From: an uncultured Verrucomicrobia subdivision 3 bacterium
GTDB taxonomy: Bacteria > Verrucomicrobiota > Verrucomicrobiia > Limisphaerales > UBA11358
Assembly (NCBI GenBank): GCA_903861445.1
Contig: CAIOUK010000160.1
Span: forward strand, 1-25,855
Length of the DNA: 25,855 nucleotides
Reading direction: 5' to 3'
Below, in pieces: positions 7,629-16,116 of this stretch. The stretch's first letter is position 1. Every line of letters begins with the position of its first letter. Made by a program: the position numbers and the translations under genes. Below the pieces are notes generated by a model, which made no database searches, was not told the DNA's origin, and saw nothing but the letters and a program-made list of their open reading frames with translations.

Positions 7629-7980
7629 ACGGTGATTCGTAACGATATTTTGAAACAACATTGCTGCTGGCATCGAAGCCGATTGTAAATTCTTCGCCGG
7701 CGATTGAAATTGGTGGAACATACCAAAACTCTCTAACGCATTCGCCCTTGTTTGGGTGAACAGTGGCATCGTTGTCCCAAGAAATATTTTCTGGAGAACC
7801 TGATATTTTTGAAGGTGTTCCGAGTGATTTCAAGATTTGCATTTCAGAATCACCCTTATTTATTTTTTTGTAAGAGTTTTCTAATCTTTCTGTGGCGACC
7901 CATTTCAAAGCAAGCCAAACAATTCCGCAAATGACTAAAATATTGAAAACAATAACCAAAGGTTTCAAAATATTTTTCAT
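7627..7980 (-). CDS. Small membrane-anchored hypothetical protein, BamE/SmpA-like pattern
   Basis: The protein has 117 residues and no family I can name with confidence. Residues 5-27 form one hydrophobic segment (PLVIVFNILVICGIVWLALKW), a membrane anchor or uncleaved signal. The following KINKGDSEMQILKSLGTPSKI resembles the KGMT-x-VxxLLGxP motif of small lipoproteins with the BamE/SmpA fold, but no lipobox cysteine is present. A region with several aromatic residues follows. The gene is visibly more AT-rich than its neighbours and lies against them between tsf and pyrH. That suggests a later insertion. Start ATG at 7980 is the natural choice. Real expression is not proven. Confidence 0.6.
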   Translation of the reverse strand: MKNILKPLVIVFNILVICGIVWLALKWVATERLENSYKKINKGDSEMQILKSLGTPSKISGSPENISWDNDATVHPNKGECVREFWYVPPISIAGEEFTIGFDASSNVVSKYRYESP

Positions 7981-8028
7981 TTAGTAGGACGCTAATCATT
8001 CACGTTTTATTTGTCGAGACGCTTTGAA

Positions 8029-8057
8029 TTGACGATTCGGCGCGCGGCTGTTAAACA
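8029..8057 (+). promoter_or_regulatory. Candidate sigma-70 promoter of pyrH-mutM
   Basis: TTGACG (8029-8034) and TAAACA (8052-8057) are spaced by 17 bp, placing the start near 8065, about 23 nt before the pyrH ATG. The same TTGACGA, GC-rich spacer and TAAA layout recurs before the tRNA-Asn gene. Confidence 0.55.
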
Positions 8058-8087
8058 TTTTGCCGTGCTTCTTGTGCTTCAACTTTT

Positions 8088-8813
8088 ATGACGACCTCCA
8101 AAAAACCAAAATTTTTCCGGATCCTGCTCAAATTGAGCGGCGAGGCGTTGGGCGGTCCCGCCGGTGTTGGCATTTCCGCCGAGGCGGTGCAAAGCATGGC
8201 CGAACAAATTTGCGAAGTCCGCGAACTGGGCGTGCAGGTCGTCGTGGTCGTTGGCGGCGGCAATATTTTTCGCGGGTTGAGCGGCAGCAAACGCGGCATC
8301 GAGCGCGCCACCGGCGATTACATGGGCATGCTGGCGACCATCATCAATTCGCTCGCGCTTCAGGACGCGCTGGAAAAACTTGGCGCGCCCACGCGCGTGC
8401 AGAGTGCCATTGCCATGTCGCAGATTGCCGAGTCGTTCATTCGTCGTCGTGCGGTTCGCCATTTGGAAAAGGGTCGGGTGGTCATTTTCGGCGGCGGCAC
8501 GGGCAATCCCTATTTTTCCACGGACACCGCCGCCGCGTTGCGCGCCAATGAAATCGGTGCGGAGGTGATTTTGAAGGCGACGAAGGTGGACGGCATTTAC
8601 GACTGCGACCCGAAGAAAAATCCCAAGGCCAAACGCTTCGCGCAAATCACCTACATTGACGCACTGCAACGGCGGTTGCAGGTGATGGACTCCACGGCGT
8701 TCTCGCTCTGCATGGACAACAAAATGCCCATCATCGTTTTTGACTTCTTCCGTCCGCACAATCTCAAGCGCGTCGTGCTTGGTGAAAAAGTTGGCACGCT
8801 CGTTACCGGTTAA
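8088..8813 (+). CDS. pyrH: Uridylate (UMP) kinase
   Basis: The protein has 241 residues, the usual length of the hexameric bacterial UMP kinase of the amino-acid-kinase fold. It phosphorylates UMP to UDP with ATP. Visible family motifs are FRILLKLSGEAL at the N-terminus (phosphate-binding Lys), VVVGGGNIFRG, ATGDYMGMLATIINSLALQDAL (UMP-binding region), GGTGNPYFSTDTAAALRA and ATKVDGIYDCDPKKNPKAKRF. Start ATG at 8088 fits these, although the N-terminus carries a few extra residues. mutM begins directly after its stop (TAAATG), so the two are probably co-transcribed. In many bacteria frr follows pyrH; here it does not. Confidence 0.97.
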   Translation: MTTSKKPKFFRILLKLSGEALGGPAGVGISAEAVQSMAEQICEVRELGVQVVVVVGGGNIFRGLSGSKRGIERATGDYMGMLATIINSLALQDALEKLGAPTRVQSAIAMSQIAESFIRRRAVRHLEKGRVVIFGGGTGNPYFSTDTAAALRANEIGAEVILKATKVDGIYDCDPKKNPKAKRFAQITYIDALQRRLQVMDSTAFSLCMDNKMPIIVFDFFRPHNLKRVVLGEKVGTLVTG

Positions 8814-9671
8814 ATGCCTGAACTGCCTGAAGTCGACGTCCTCGCGCGTCATTTGCGTCCGTTGCTGAAAGGCAAAGTCATCTGCGCTGTCGAAGTCCGG
8901 CGTGAAAAAGTTTTGCGACCGACCAGTCCGGCGCTTTTCAAAAAAACTCTGCGCGGGGCAAAATTTCTCGGCCTGCAACGGCGTGGAAAATATCTGCTGT
9001 TTGAACTGCGCTTAGCTGATTCTCGTGAAAAGTTTTTTCTACTCGGTCATCTCGGCATGACAGGACGGATGTATCTCGCGCCCAAAACTGATCCGTTTCC
9101 AAAGCACGCCGCAGTGATTTTGAACCTGGGCGCGAAGAATTTTATTTACGAAGACACGCGCTATTTTGGCCGGCTGACGCTCGACGTTTCGGCGGCAGAA
9201 AAACTGGGGCCGGAGCCGTGGGATAAAAAATTTACGCCGGAGCGGTTCCGCAAAAAACTCAAAACCTCCCGCCAGCCGGTAAAAGTGAAGCTGCTCGACC
9301 AATCGCTGATTGCCGGTGTCGGCAACATTTACGCGAGCGAAGCGTTGTTCCGCGCTGGCATTTCCCCGCGCCGGGCGGCGAACAAAATTTCACCCCGCGC
9401 CGCCAAAAAATTATTATCCGCCGTTTGCGCCGTGATGCAGGAGGCGATTGATTGTGGTAGCACGATTCCGTTGAATTTTTCCGGGCGCAAATCGGATGGG
9501 CTGTTTTATTTTGGCCGGGCTGTTGATGCGTCTGAATATTATGTAGAACGATTGCTGGTTTACGACCGCGCCGGACAGCCATGTGCGAAGTGCCAGTTGC
9601 CGATTAAGCGGATAATTCAGGCGGCGCGCAGCACATTTTATTGCCCGCATTGCCAAAAGGATGAGGAATGA
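8814..9671 (+). CDS. mutM: Formamidopyrimidine-DNA glycosylase
   Basis: The protein has 285 residues. It is a bifunctional base-excision enzyme removing 8-oxoguanine and formamidopyrimidines and nicking abasic sites. The N-terminus MPELPEVDVLARHL gives the catalytic Pro and Glu after Met removal. LQRRGKYLLFEL holds the conserved Lys, and the HLGMTGRM segment is characteristic. LLDQSLIAGVGNIYASEALFRAGISP is the helix-two-turn-helix. A C-terminal zinc finger has Cys pairs in CAKC and CPHC, with AARSTFYCPHCQ carrying the conserved Arg. It directly abuts pyrH with no gap. All key residues are present, so it should be active. Confidence 0.96.
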   Translation: MPELPEVDVLARHLRPLLKGKVICAVEVRREKVLRPTSPALFKKTLRGAKFLGLQRRGKYLLFELRLADSREKFFLLGHLGMTGRMYLAPKTDPFPKHAAVILNLGAKNFIYEDTRYFGRLTLDVSAAEKLGPEPWDKKFTPERFRKKLKTSRQPVKVKLLDQSLIAGVGNIYASEALFRAGISPRRAANKISPRAAKKLLSAVCAVMQEAIDCGSTIPLNFSGRKSDGLFYFGRAVDASEYYVERLLVYDRAGQPCAKCQLPIKRIIQAARSTFYCPHCQKDEE

Positions 9672-9673
9672 AA

Positions 9674-9701
9674 TTGACGAACGCGCGGCGGTCTGTAAAT
9701 T
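9674..9701 (+). promoter_or_regulatory. Candidate promoter of tRNA-Asn
   Basis: TTGACG (9674-9679) and TAAATT (9696-9701) are spaced by 16 bp, with a predicted start about 10 nt before the mature tRNA. The -35 box begins just after the mutM stop. Confidence 0.6.
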
Positions 9702-9717
9702 ACTCGTCCCTTTGCGT

Positions 9718-9792
9718 TCCAGAGTAGCTCAATGGTAGAGCACGCGGCTGTTAACCGTGTGGTTGAAGGTTCGAGTCCTTCCTCTGGAGCCA
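9718..9792 (+). tRNA. tRNA-Asn (anticodon GTT), CCA encoded
   Basis: A full cloverleaf can be drawn. The acceptor stem is TCCAGAG (9718-9724) with CTCTGGA (9782-9788), and the D stem is GCTC/GAGC. The anticodon stem is 9743-9747 with 9755-9759, and its loop CTGTTAA gives anticodon GTT at 9750-9752. The T stem is GAAGG/CCTTC with a TTCGAGT loop. The discriminator is G (9789) and CCA is encoded (9790-9792). A run of seven T follows at about 9803-9809. Confidence 0.97.
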
Positions 9793-9831
9793 TTCTTAAA
9801 GTCTTTTTTTGATGGCTTGTTTCCCCAAGGC

Positions 9832-9875
9832 AGTTGGTTGAGGCAACCCGTCTCGCGTTTGTGGGATTGCCAACT
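9832..9875 (+). promoter_or_regulatory. Structured leader with competing hairpins before the rhamnosidase gene
   Basis: GGTTG (9836-9840) can pair with CAACC (9844-9848). Alternatively GGCAACCC (9842-9849) can pair with GGG-A-TTGCC (9863-9871), and AGTTGG (9832-9837) with CCAACT (9870-9875). The options exclude each other in part. This may be an attenuation or translation-control structure, or chance. No separate promoter was recognised between the tRNA and the rhamnosidase start. Confidence 0.3.
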
Positions 9876-9894
9876 TACTCCGAAGTGGCTACCA

Positions 9895-12894
9895 ATGAAG
9901 GCTATGATATTTCCCCTTCGTGTCTTGTTGGCGTCGGCCTTATGGCTGTGCGTGGCGGAATTGCAGGCCGGTGACTTTAATCCGGTTGCCCTCCGTTGCG
10001 AGTATCGCGTTAATCCGCTGGGTATTGATGAGCTACAGCCGCGCCTGGCCTGGCGGTTGGCGTCTGAAAGCCGTGGTCAGCAGCAAAGTGCTTATCAAAT
10101 TTTGGTCGCCAGCAGTTTGGAATTGCTTCAGTCCGGGAAGGGTGACTTGTGGGACAGCGGCAAAGTGAAAGGTAATCAGACCATCAACCTTGCCTATGCC
10201 GGCAAACCGCTGGCTTCGCGTCAACAATGCTATTGGAAAGTTTGCGTCTGGGATGTATCCGGTCAGGCCGCTTGGAGCGACCCGGCGCAGTGGACGATGG
10301 GACTAATCCAGCCGGGCGACTGGCAGGCGGACTACATCAGCTATCGTGACCAAACGCCGATTCCGAAGGACAAGGAAAATTTATTTCTGCCGCCCGCCCG
10401 GCAGTATCGCAAAGAGTTTGCGGCGGTGAAAGCGATCAAGCGCGCTACGGTTTATGCGACGGCGCTGGGCATCTACGAACTTTATCTCAACGGCCAGCGC
10501 GTCGGGGATGCCCGCTTTGCGCCGGGCTGGACGGATTATCATCAGCGCGCCTATTACAATACCTACGACGTGACGCCGCTGATGCAGACTGGCCGCAACG
10601 CCATTGGCGCGTGGGTGGCGGACGGCTGGTATGCCGGCTATCTCGGCTTTGGTTTGCTGACTGGCATGGGCACGGAAAAAATTGGTCGCGACACCTACGG
10701 CAAAACGCCCGCGCTGATGGCGCAACTGGAAATCGAATACACCGACGGCTCGCGCGAAATTGTGCCGACGGATAAATCCTGGAAAGTCACCGGCGACGGG
10801 CCGATTCGCGAGGGCGATTTTCAGATGGGAGAATTTTTTGACGCCCGCAAGGAAATGCCGGGCTGGGCCACCGCCGGCTTCAATGATTCCACTTGGGAAA
10901 ATGCCATTTTCGCCGCCGAGAATGTGTGTCCGCCCGCGATGTTTTATGAAGCGCAAAATCCGACCGGCTCTGAAAAACAGGTTGAGATCAAGGGCCACCC
11001 GGTGGATTTGAGTTTCAAGCGTCCAGCCAAACTGGAAGCTTTTCCTGGGTTGCCGGTGCGGATCATCGAAGAAATCAAGCCTATCGCCATCACTTCGCCA
11101 GCGAACGGCGTTTATATTTTCAACCTTGGTCAGAATTTTGCCGGTGTCGTGCGCCTGAAAGTCAAAGGCCCAGCCGGCACGACGGTGCAACTGCGCTACG
11201 GCGAGATGCTGCATCCCGACGGCCGGCTGATGAATGACAATTATCGCAAGGCGCGCGCCATTGACCATTATGTGTTGCGCGGCGACGCGGCGGGCGAGGT
11301 CTGGACACCGCGTTTTACTTTCCACGGTTTTCAATACGTCGAGGTGAGCGGCTATCCTGGCGTGCCGGATCTGGACGCCATCACCGGCCTGGTGTTGCAC
11401 AGCGACACACCGATGACCAGCGGTTTTGAATGTTCCGATCCCGTGGCCAACCGGCTGTTCAAAAATATTGTCTGGACGCAGCGGGCGAATTTCATTGATC
11501 TGCCCACGGATTGCCCGCAACGCGACGAACGCTTCGGCTGGACGGGCGACGCGCAGATTTATGTCCATTGCGCCACGCTCAATGCAGACGTGTCGGCCTT
11601 TTACACCAAGTGGCTGCGCGAGCTGATGGAATCACAGGAACCGAGCGGCGTGTTTCCGGGCTACGCGCCGTATCCGTTCCAGCACGGCTGGAATTTTGGC
11701 ACCGCGTGGTGCGACGCCGGCGTGATTTGCCCGTGGACTGTTTGGCAGGCCTATGGCGATACGCGCATCATCGAACGCTGCTGGCCATATATGGTGCGGT
11801 TTATGGATTGGCGCAAAGCCACGAGTAAAAAATTTCTCGGCGTCAACCACGGCAATGACTGGGGCGATTGGCTTTCCTTCGGCAAAAAAACGCCGCTGGA
11901 TTACATTGACACGGTGTATTTCGCCTATTCCGCAAATCTGATGGCCGACATGGCTGCTGCTATCGGAAAAAATGCCGAGGCGAAGGAATATCGCGCGTTG
12001 CATGACCGGATCAAAACCGCGTTCGCCAAAAAATATGTGCAGCCCAACGGCGCACTCACCGTGGACACGGAAACTGCCTACGCGCTGGCATTGTTCGTGG
12101 ATTTGATTCCCGCCGACCGCCGGCTCGCGTCTGGCAAAATTCTGGCGGACAAGTTGCGCGCCGGCGAGACCGCCGAAAATTCCGGCATGACGACGGGTTT
12201 TCTCGGCACGCGCCCGCTGCTGCCGGTCCTGACGAGCGTGGGCGAAAACGATCTGGCGGTGAAACATTTTCAGAGCCGCAAATTTCCGTCCTGGGGCTAC
12301 GAAGTGGAGCAGGGGGCGACGACGATTTGGGAACATTGGGATAGCTACACGAAAGCCCACGGCTTCGGCGGCGTGGATGGCAAACAGAACGCCTCGATGA
12401 ATTCCTTTGCGCATTATTCCTTCGGTGCGGTCGGCGAATGGATGATCAACGAACTCGCCGGCATCCAGTCCGACGGCCCGGGCTACGATAAAATTATCAT
12501 CCAGCCGCACCCACCGACTCCCGGCAGCAATCTGGAACAAACGCCGATCAACTGGGTCAAAGCACATTACGATTCGTTCCACGGTCGGATTACTAGCAAC
12601 TGGCGCTTGCAGGACGGCCGGTTTGAACTGGAAACCACCATTCCGCCAAACACCACCGCCACCGTTTATCTCCCGACCCTTGATGCCGACAAAGTCACTG
12701 AATCCGGCAGGCCCATCGCGAACGTCAAAGACGTAAAACTATTGCGCGTCGAAAAAAATTGCACGGTGCTGGCGGTGGGTTCGGGCACATATCATTTTGC
12801 CGCCTCCTGGATTTCGGGCGGTAAAATCACCCGCGCCATAATCGCCAGGCCGGCAGCGGACAAAGATTCGTTTCCGATCTCAAATCAACAATGA
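9895..12894 (+). CDS. Secreted alpha-L-rhamnosidase, glycoside hydrolase family 78
   Basis: The protein has 999 residues. It hydrolyses terminal alpha-L-rhamnose from glycans, pectin (RG-I) or glycosides by an inverting mechanism. A signal peptide spans about residues 1-25 (cleavage likely after ELQA). An Fn3-like N-domain follows at about 30-165 and the rhamnosidase N/beta domains at 175-530, including YELYLNGQRVGDARFAPGW. The (alpha/alpha)6 catalytic domain covers about 530-870. It contains the hallmark DCPQRDERFGWTGDAQ from Asp539, with Glu545 and Asp552 candidate acidic residues. GATTIWEHWDSY holds Glu813, the likely counterpart of the C-terminal catalytic Glu. A C-terminal beta-sandwich follows. 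The frame is open back into the tRNA gene, but ATG 9895 starts the signal peptide. Its stop overlaps the kinase gene (ATGA). Confidence 0.95.
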   Translation: MKAMIFPLRVLLASALWLCVAELQAGDFNPVALRCEYRVNPLGIDELQPRLAWRLASESRGQQQSAYQILVASSLELLQSGKGDLWDSGKVKGNQTINLAYAGKPLASRQQCYWKVCVWDVSGQAAWSDPAQWTMGLIQPGDWQADYISYRDQTPIPKDKENLFLPPARQYRKEFAAVKAIKRATVYATALGIYELYLNGQRVGDARFAPGWTDYHQRAYYNTYDVTPLMQTGRNAIGAWVADGWYAGYLGFGLLTGMGTEKIGRDTYGKTPALMAQLEIEYTDGSREIVPTDKSWKVTGDGPIREGDFQMGEFFDARKEMPGWATAGFNDSTWENAIFAAENVCPPAMFYEAQNPTGSEKQVEIKGHPVDLSFKRPAKLEAFPGLPVRIIEEIKPIAITSPANGVYIFNLGQNFAGVVRLKVKGPAGTTVQLRYGEMLHPDGRLMNDNYRKARAIDHYVLRGDAAGEVWTPRFTFHGFQYVEVSGYPGVPDLDAITGLVLHSDTPMTSGFECSDPVANRLFKNIVWTQRANFIDLPTDCPQRDERFGWTGDAQIYVHCATLNADVSAFYTKWLRELMESQEPSGVFPGYAPYPFQHGWNFGTAWCDAGVICPWTVWQAYGDTRIIERCWPYMVRFMDWRKATSKKFLGVNHGNDWGDWLSFGKKTPLDYIDTVYFAYSANLMADMAAAIGKNAEAKEYRALHDRIKTAFAKKYVQPNGALTVDTETAYALALFVDLIPADRRLASGKILADKLRAGETAENSGMTTGFLGTRPLLPVLTSVGENDLAVKHFQSRKFPSWGYEVEQGATTIWEHWDSYTKAHGFGGVDGKQNASMNSFAHYSFGAVGEWMINELAGIQSDGPGYDKIIIQPHPPTPGSNLEQTPINWVKAHYDSFHGRITSNWRLQDGRFELETTIPPNTTATVYLPTLDADKVTESGRPIANVKDVKLLRVEKNCTVLAVGSGTYHFAASWISGGKITRAIIARPAADKDSFPISNQQ

Positions 12895-15800
12895 CGTTTT
12901 TTCGCCAAATTTTTGCCGTTCCTACGCTCTGGTTAGTAGGTTTGATGGTGACTTGGCTGGTTTCCGTTCCGTCGCCCGCCGGGGCGGCTCCCGAGGAGTC
13001 GGTCGCGAGTTCGGCGGCGGGCGGTTATTTGATTGATGTTTGGAATTCGGAACGGGGCTTGCCGGAGAACAGTGTCGTGAGTCTGGCGCAGACGCCAGAC
13101 GGATACTTGTGGCTGGGCACGTTGCAGGCCGGGGTGGTGCGCTTTGACGGCGTGCGCTTTGTCACCTTTGATCCGGCCAATTCGCCGGGCTTGCCGCGCT
13201 TCGACATCCGGCGGTTGATGATGGATTCCCAAGGTGTGATGTGGGTGGCGATGGTAGGTGGATTTCTGACGCGTTTTGAAGCGGGCCAATTCACGGTCGA
13301 ATCCGGCCTGCCCGTCACCTGGCGGGATGCGGTCAACGCGGTGGTTTTTTCCCGCAGTAATGCGGTGGTTTTTGCCACGTTCCGGGAAGGGTTGATCTGC
13401 GGTTTGCGGCGGCCGGGCACCAATTCAGTCTGGAAAAAAATTAGTCTGCCGGACGCCGATCCGACGATGCTGCATTACGGTGACTCTAACGATGGCCGGA
13501 TTTGGTATCGGCGGAAAGACCAGCGGCTGGGTTGTTGGAAAGCCGGCCAGGTTGAACCGCTGACGGCTTACGCTGGTTTGCGCGGCGCACAAGTCAGTGC
13601 GCTGGTCACGGATGCCCAGGGGCGGTTTTGGGTGGGAACAGAAAAAGGAATTTTCTGCTGGAACGGTGCCGGTTTTGCGGATTTGACGCCGACCAACGGC
13701 GAGCCGGAGGTGGCCGTGCAGGATTTCGTTTTTTCCGGCTCGGGCGGGCTGTGGGTGCGCACGAAAGATCGGTTGCGCAAATGTGTCGAACGAAAATGGG
13801 TGGCCGAGGCGAAAGGCTGGTCGGAGGTTCCGATCCCACGGGCCGCAGATGCGTCCGATCTGCATGAGGATCGGGATGGTGGGGTCTGGTTCCGGCACCG
13901 GCATCAGGGCGTCTGGCGGGTGCAGCCGGATGGGGTCATGCAGCATTGGAGCGATACGAATGGTTTGCCGAACGGCCTGTTGGATTGCTGGCTGCAGGAT
14001 CGGGAAGGCAATGTGTGGCTAGGACTCGAAGGCGGCGGACTGGTGCGGTTGCGGCCGCGCCATTTTCAAATCCTGCGGCGGCCGGATTCGGCGGTCGGGA
14101 CGGTGGTGCGGTCGGTTTGCGAAGATGCCGCCGGGGCGATCTGGCTGGGCGGATCAGACGGGAAAATTTTTCACTGGCGGGCGGGAGCTTTTGGCGAGGT
14201 AACCATTCCCCCAACCCGGGTGCCGGTGCGCGATGTGACGCTCTGGCCGTCTGTGCACGATGGAATATGGGCCGGCACCGTGCAGAACGGGGCGTGGATT
14301 TGGAACGATGGCCGGATGCAGCAGCCGTTCGCCTCGGACGCGATTGGCACAGTCGTGCGCACTTTGATGGAGGATCGTGAGGGCCGAATGTGGCTGGGCA
14401 ACGAATTTGGCCTGTATTGCTGGAGCGCCGGGAAATTACAGAAGTTCACCCAGACCGAAGGTTTTGCGGCCAACGAATATGTTTTGGCACTGGCGCAGAC
14501 GGCCGATGGCGCCATCTGGATCGGCACGGCGAATGGTCATCTCTGGCGGTTTCAATCCGGCCGGTTCACGGCTTTTAAACTGCCGTCAGCTTCGCCCAAC
14601 TTCCGGTTCTGGTCACTGCTGGCGGATGCGGACGGTTCGGTGTGGGTGGGCACACTGGGCGGCGGATTGCTGCGCTGGCGGGAGGGTCAATTAAAACGTT
14701 GCACCAGCGCGGACGGACTCCCCAGCGACACTATTTCCCAACTATTAAAAGATGACCGGGGAAACTTGTGGGCAGGTTCCCGCGCGGGGATTTTCTCGAT
14801 TAATCGTGCCGGGCTGAATGCCTTTTGGGATGGCAAAGCCGACCGCATTTTCTGCCGCTCCTTTGGCATATCAGACGGTCTGCCGACGCTGGAATGTTCG
14901 GCCGCCTACCAGCCGGCCTGCTGGCGGGGGCAGGACGGGCGACTGTGGTTTGCGACGGTCAAAGGGGCGGTCTATGTGCAGCCTGGCGATCTGCCAGCGA
15001 ACGGCTTGCCGCCCAACGTAGTGATTGAAAGCGTGCGGGTGGATGGTGTCGCCCAGTTGCTCCGGCTCCCAAACTCCACCCTTACTTTGAGCCCGGGGCG
15101 TCACTATGTGGAATTTCGTTTCACCGGCTTAAGTTTGACGGCACCGGAAAGCGTGCGTTTTCAATGGCAGCTGGAAGGGCTGGAGCGAAACTGGGTGGAT
15201 GGCGGCAGTCAGCGGACGGTCAGCTATAATTTTCTACCGCCCGGAACCTACCGCTTTGAGGTGCGCGCCGGCAACAGCGACGGGATTTGGAACCAAACCG
15301 GCACCGCGCTGACATTGCAAGTGTTGCCGCGTTTCTGGGAAACTTGGTGGTTTCGCATTTTCGCGCCAATACTTACATTTACTTTGCTGGGCGGTATCAT
15401 TCTGCGCGTGATTCGCCGGCGACACCGGCGTCAGCTCGAACGGCTGGAACAACAGAATGCCTTGGAGCGGGAACGCACGCGCATCGCCCGCGATATCCAT
15501 GATCAAGTTGGGTCCAAACTCACCAAGATTGGCAAGCTGACTGAATTTCTAGATCGCCAGTCCGCCGTCGCCGACCAACACAAACCGTTACTTAATATTT
15601 TGGCGGATACGACGCGCCAAGTGGTGCATACCATGGATGAAATCGTCTGGGCGGTGAATCCCCGGAACGACTCGCTGGACAACGTGGTTAATTATCTGGT
15701 CCATTATACGGAGGAATTTCTGGGACACTGCGGCGTCGGCTGCGAATTGGATGTGCCCTTTGAATTTCCAGCCAGCTCCATTTCCGCGGAGGTCCGGCAC

Positions 15801-16082
15801 AATCTCTTCATGGCCACGCAGGAGACGCTGAACAATGCCGTCAAGCATGGCCATTCCACCCGGCTTTGCCTGCGGCTGACAGTGCAGGAAAACCGCCTGA
15901 CCCTGACTCTGGAGGATGACGGAGGCGGGTTCAACCCGGACGCCCAGTTCGGCGGTCGCAATGGCTTGGAAAATATGCGGCAACGCATGGCATCCGTCGG
16001 CGGCCGCTTTCAATTGGCCAGTGTGCCTGGTCAGGGCACCCGCATTCAACTTGATGTTCCGTTGTCCCCGCCTAGAGAATGA
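12891..16082 (+). CDS. Beta-propeller (two-component) sensor histidine kinase with Y_Y_Y domain
   Basis: The protein has 1063 residues. A signal or anchor helix lies at about 8-33, followed by about 13 Reg_prop blade motifs of the form G-x-(L/V/I/M)-W-x-G spread from residue 65 to 700. That number would fit two seven-bladed propellers. A Y_Y_Y beta-sandwich follows at about 725-812 (FRFTGLSLTAPESVRFQWQL). One transmembrane helix lies at about 820-842, then a HisKA_3-type dimerisation domain with RIARDIHDQVG, where His870 is the likely phosphorylation site. A HATPase_c domain follows with the N-box around Glu978/Asn981/Asn982 and DDGGGF and NGLENM glycine boxes. It is a periplasmic-sensing kinase partnered by the response regulator just downstream. 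There is no receiver domain, so it is a classical, not hybrid, version of the HTCS type. Overlap with the rhamnosidase gene suggests it senses a product or substrate of that enzyme. Confidence 0.94.
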   Translation: MTFFRQIFAVPTLWLVGLMVTWLVSVPSPAGAAPEESVASSAAGGYLIDVWNSERGLPENSVVSLAQTPDGYLWLGTLQAGVVRFDGVRFVTFDPANSPGLPRFDIRRLMMDSQGVMWVAMVGGFLTRFEAGQFTVESGLPVTWRDAVNAVVFSRSNAVVFATFREGLICGLRRPGTNSVWKKISLPDADPTMLHYGDSNDGRIWYRRKDQRLGCWKAGQVEPLTAYAGLRGAQVSALVTDAQGRFWVGTEKGIFCWNGAGFADLTPTNGEPEVAVQDFVFSGSGGLWVRTKDRLRKCVERKWVAEAKGWSEVPIPRAADASDLHEDRDGGVWFRHRHQGVWRVQPDGVMQHWSDTNGLPNGLLDCWLQDREGNVWLGLEGGGLVRLRPRHFQILRRPDSAVGTVVRSVCEDAAGAIWLGGSDGKIFHWRAGAFGEVTIPPTRVPVRDVTLWPSVHDGIWAGTVQNGAWIWNDGRMQQPFASDAIGTVVRTLMEDREGRMWLGNEFGLYCWSAGKLQKFTQTEGFAANEYVLALAQTADGAIWIGTANGHLWRFQSGRFTAFKLPSASPNFRFWSLLADADGSVWVGTLGGGLLRWREGQLKRCTSADGLPSDTISQLLKDDRGNLWAGSRAGIFSINRAGLNAFWDGKADRIFCRSFGISDGLPTLECSAAYQPACWRGQDGRLWFATVKGAVYVQPGDLPANGLPPNVVIESVRVDGVAQLLRLPNSTLTLSPGRHYVEFRFTGLSLTAPESVRFQWQLEGLERNWVDGGSQRTVSYNFLPPGTYRFEVRAGNSDGIWNQTGTALTLQVLPRFWETWWFRIFAPILTFTLLGGIILRVIRRRHRRQLERLEQQNALERERTRIARDIHDQVGSKLTKIGKLTEFLDRQSAVADQHKPLLNILADTTRQVVHTMDEIVWAVNPRNDSLDNVVNYLVHYTEEFLGHCGVGCELDVPFEFPASSISAEVRHNLFMATQETLNNAVKHGHSTRLCLRLTVQENRLTLTLEDDGGGFNPDAQFGGRNGLENMRQRMASVGGRFQLASVPGQGTRIQLDVPLSPPRE

Positions 16083-16102
16083 ATACCCATGTTTATGGGG
16101 AT
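16083..16102. promoter_or_regulatory. 20-bp inverted repeat, copy 1 (before the response regulator gene)
   Basis: ATACCCAT (16083-16090), spacer GTTT, then ATGGGGAT (16095-16102). It begins on the base after the kinase stop codon and lies 15 bp before the regulator ATG. It matches copy 2 at 16861-16880 at 19 of 20 positions, spacer included. The inner arm TACCCAT fits the TACYYMT heptamer bound by NarL-type regulators, though the spacing differs from the 7-2-7 form. Possible autoregulatory site. Confidence 0.55.
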
Positions 16103-16116
16103 AGCCAAAAGCGCCG

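Noticed and set aside
8079..8978. Long minus-strand frame opposite pyrH, with similar ones opposite tsf, rpsB and nuoD
   Set aside because: These are shadows of strongly supported plus-strand genes in GC-rich DNA; the translations are low-complexity His/Arg/Gly-rich and match no family.
9757..9894. N-terminal extension of the rhamnosidase back into tRNA-Asn
   Set aside because: It begins inside the tRNA and would place a signal peptide 46 residues in; ATG at 9895 starts a normal signal peptide.
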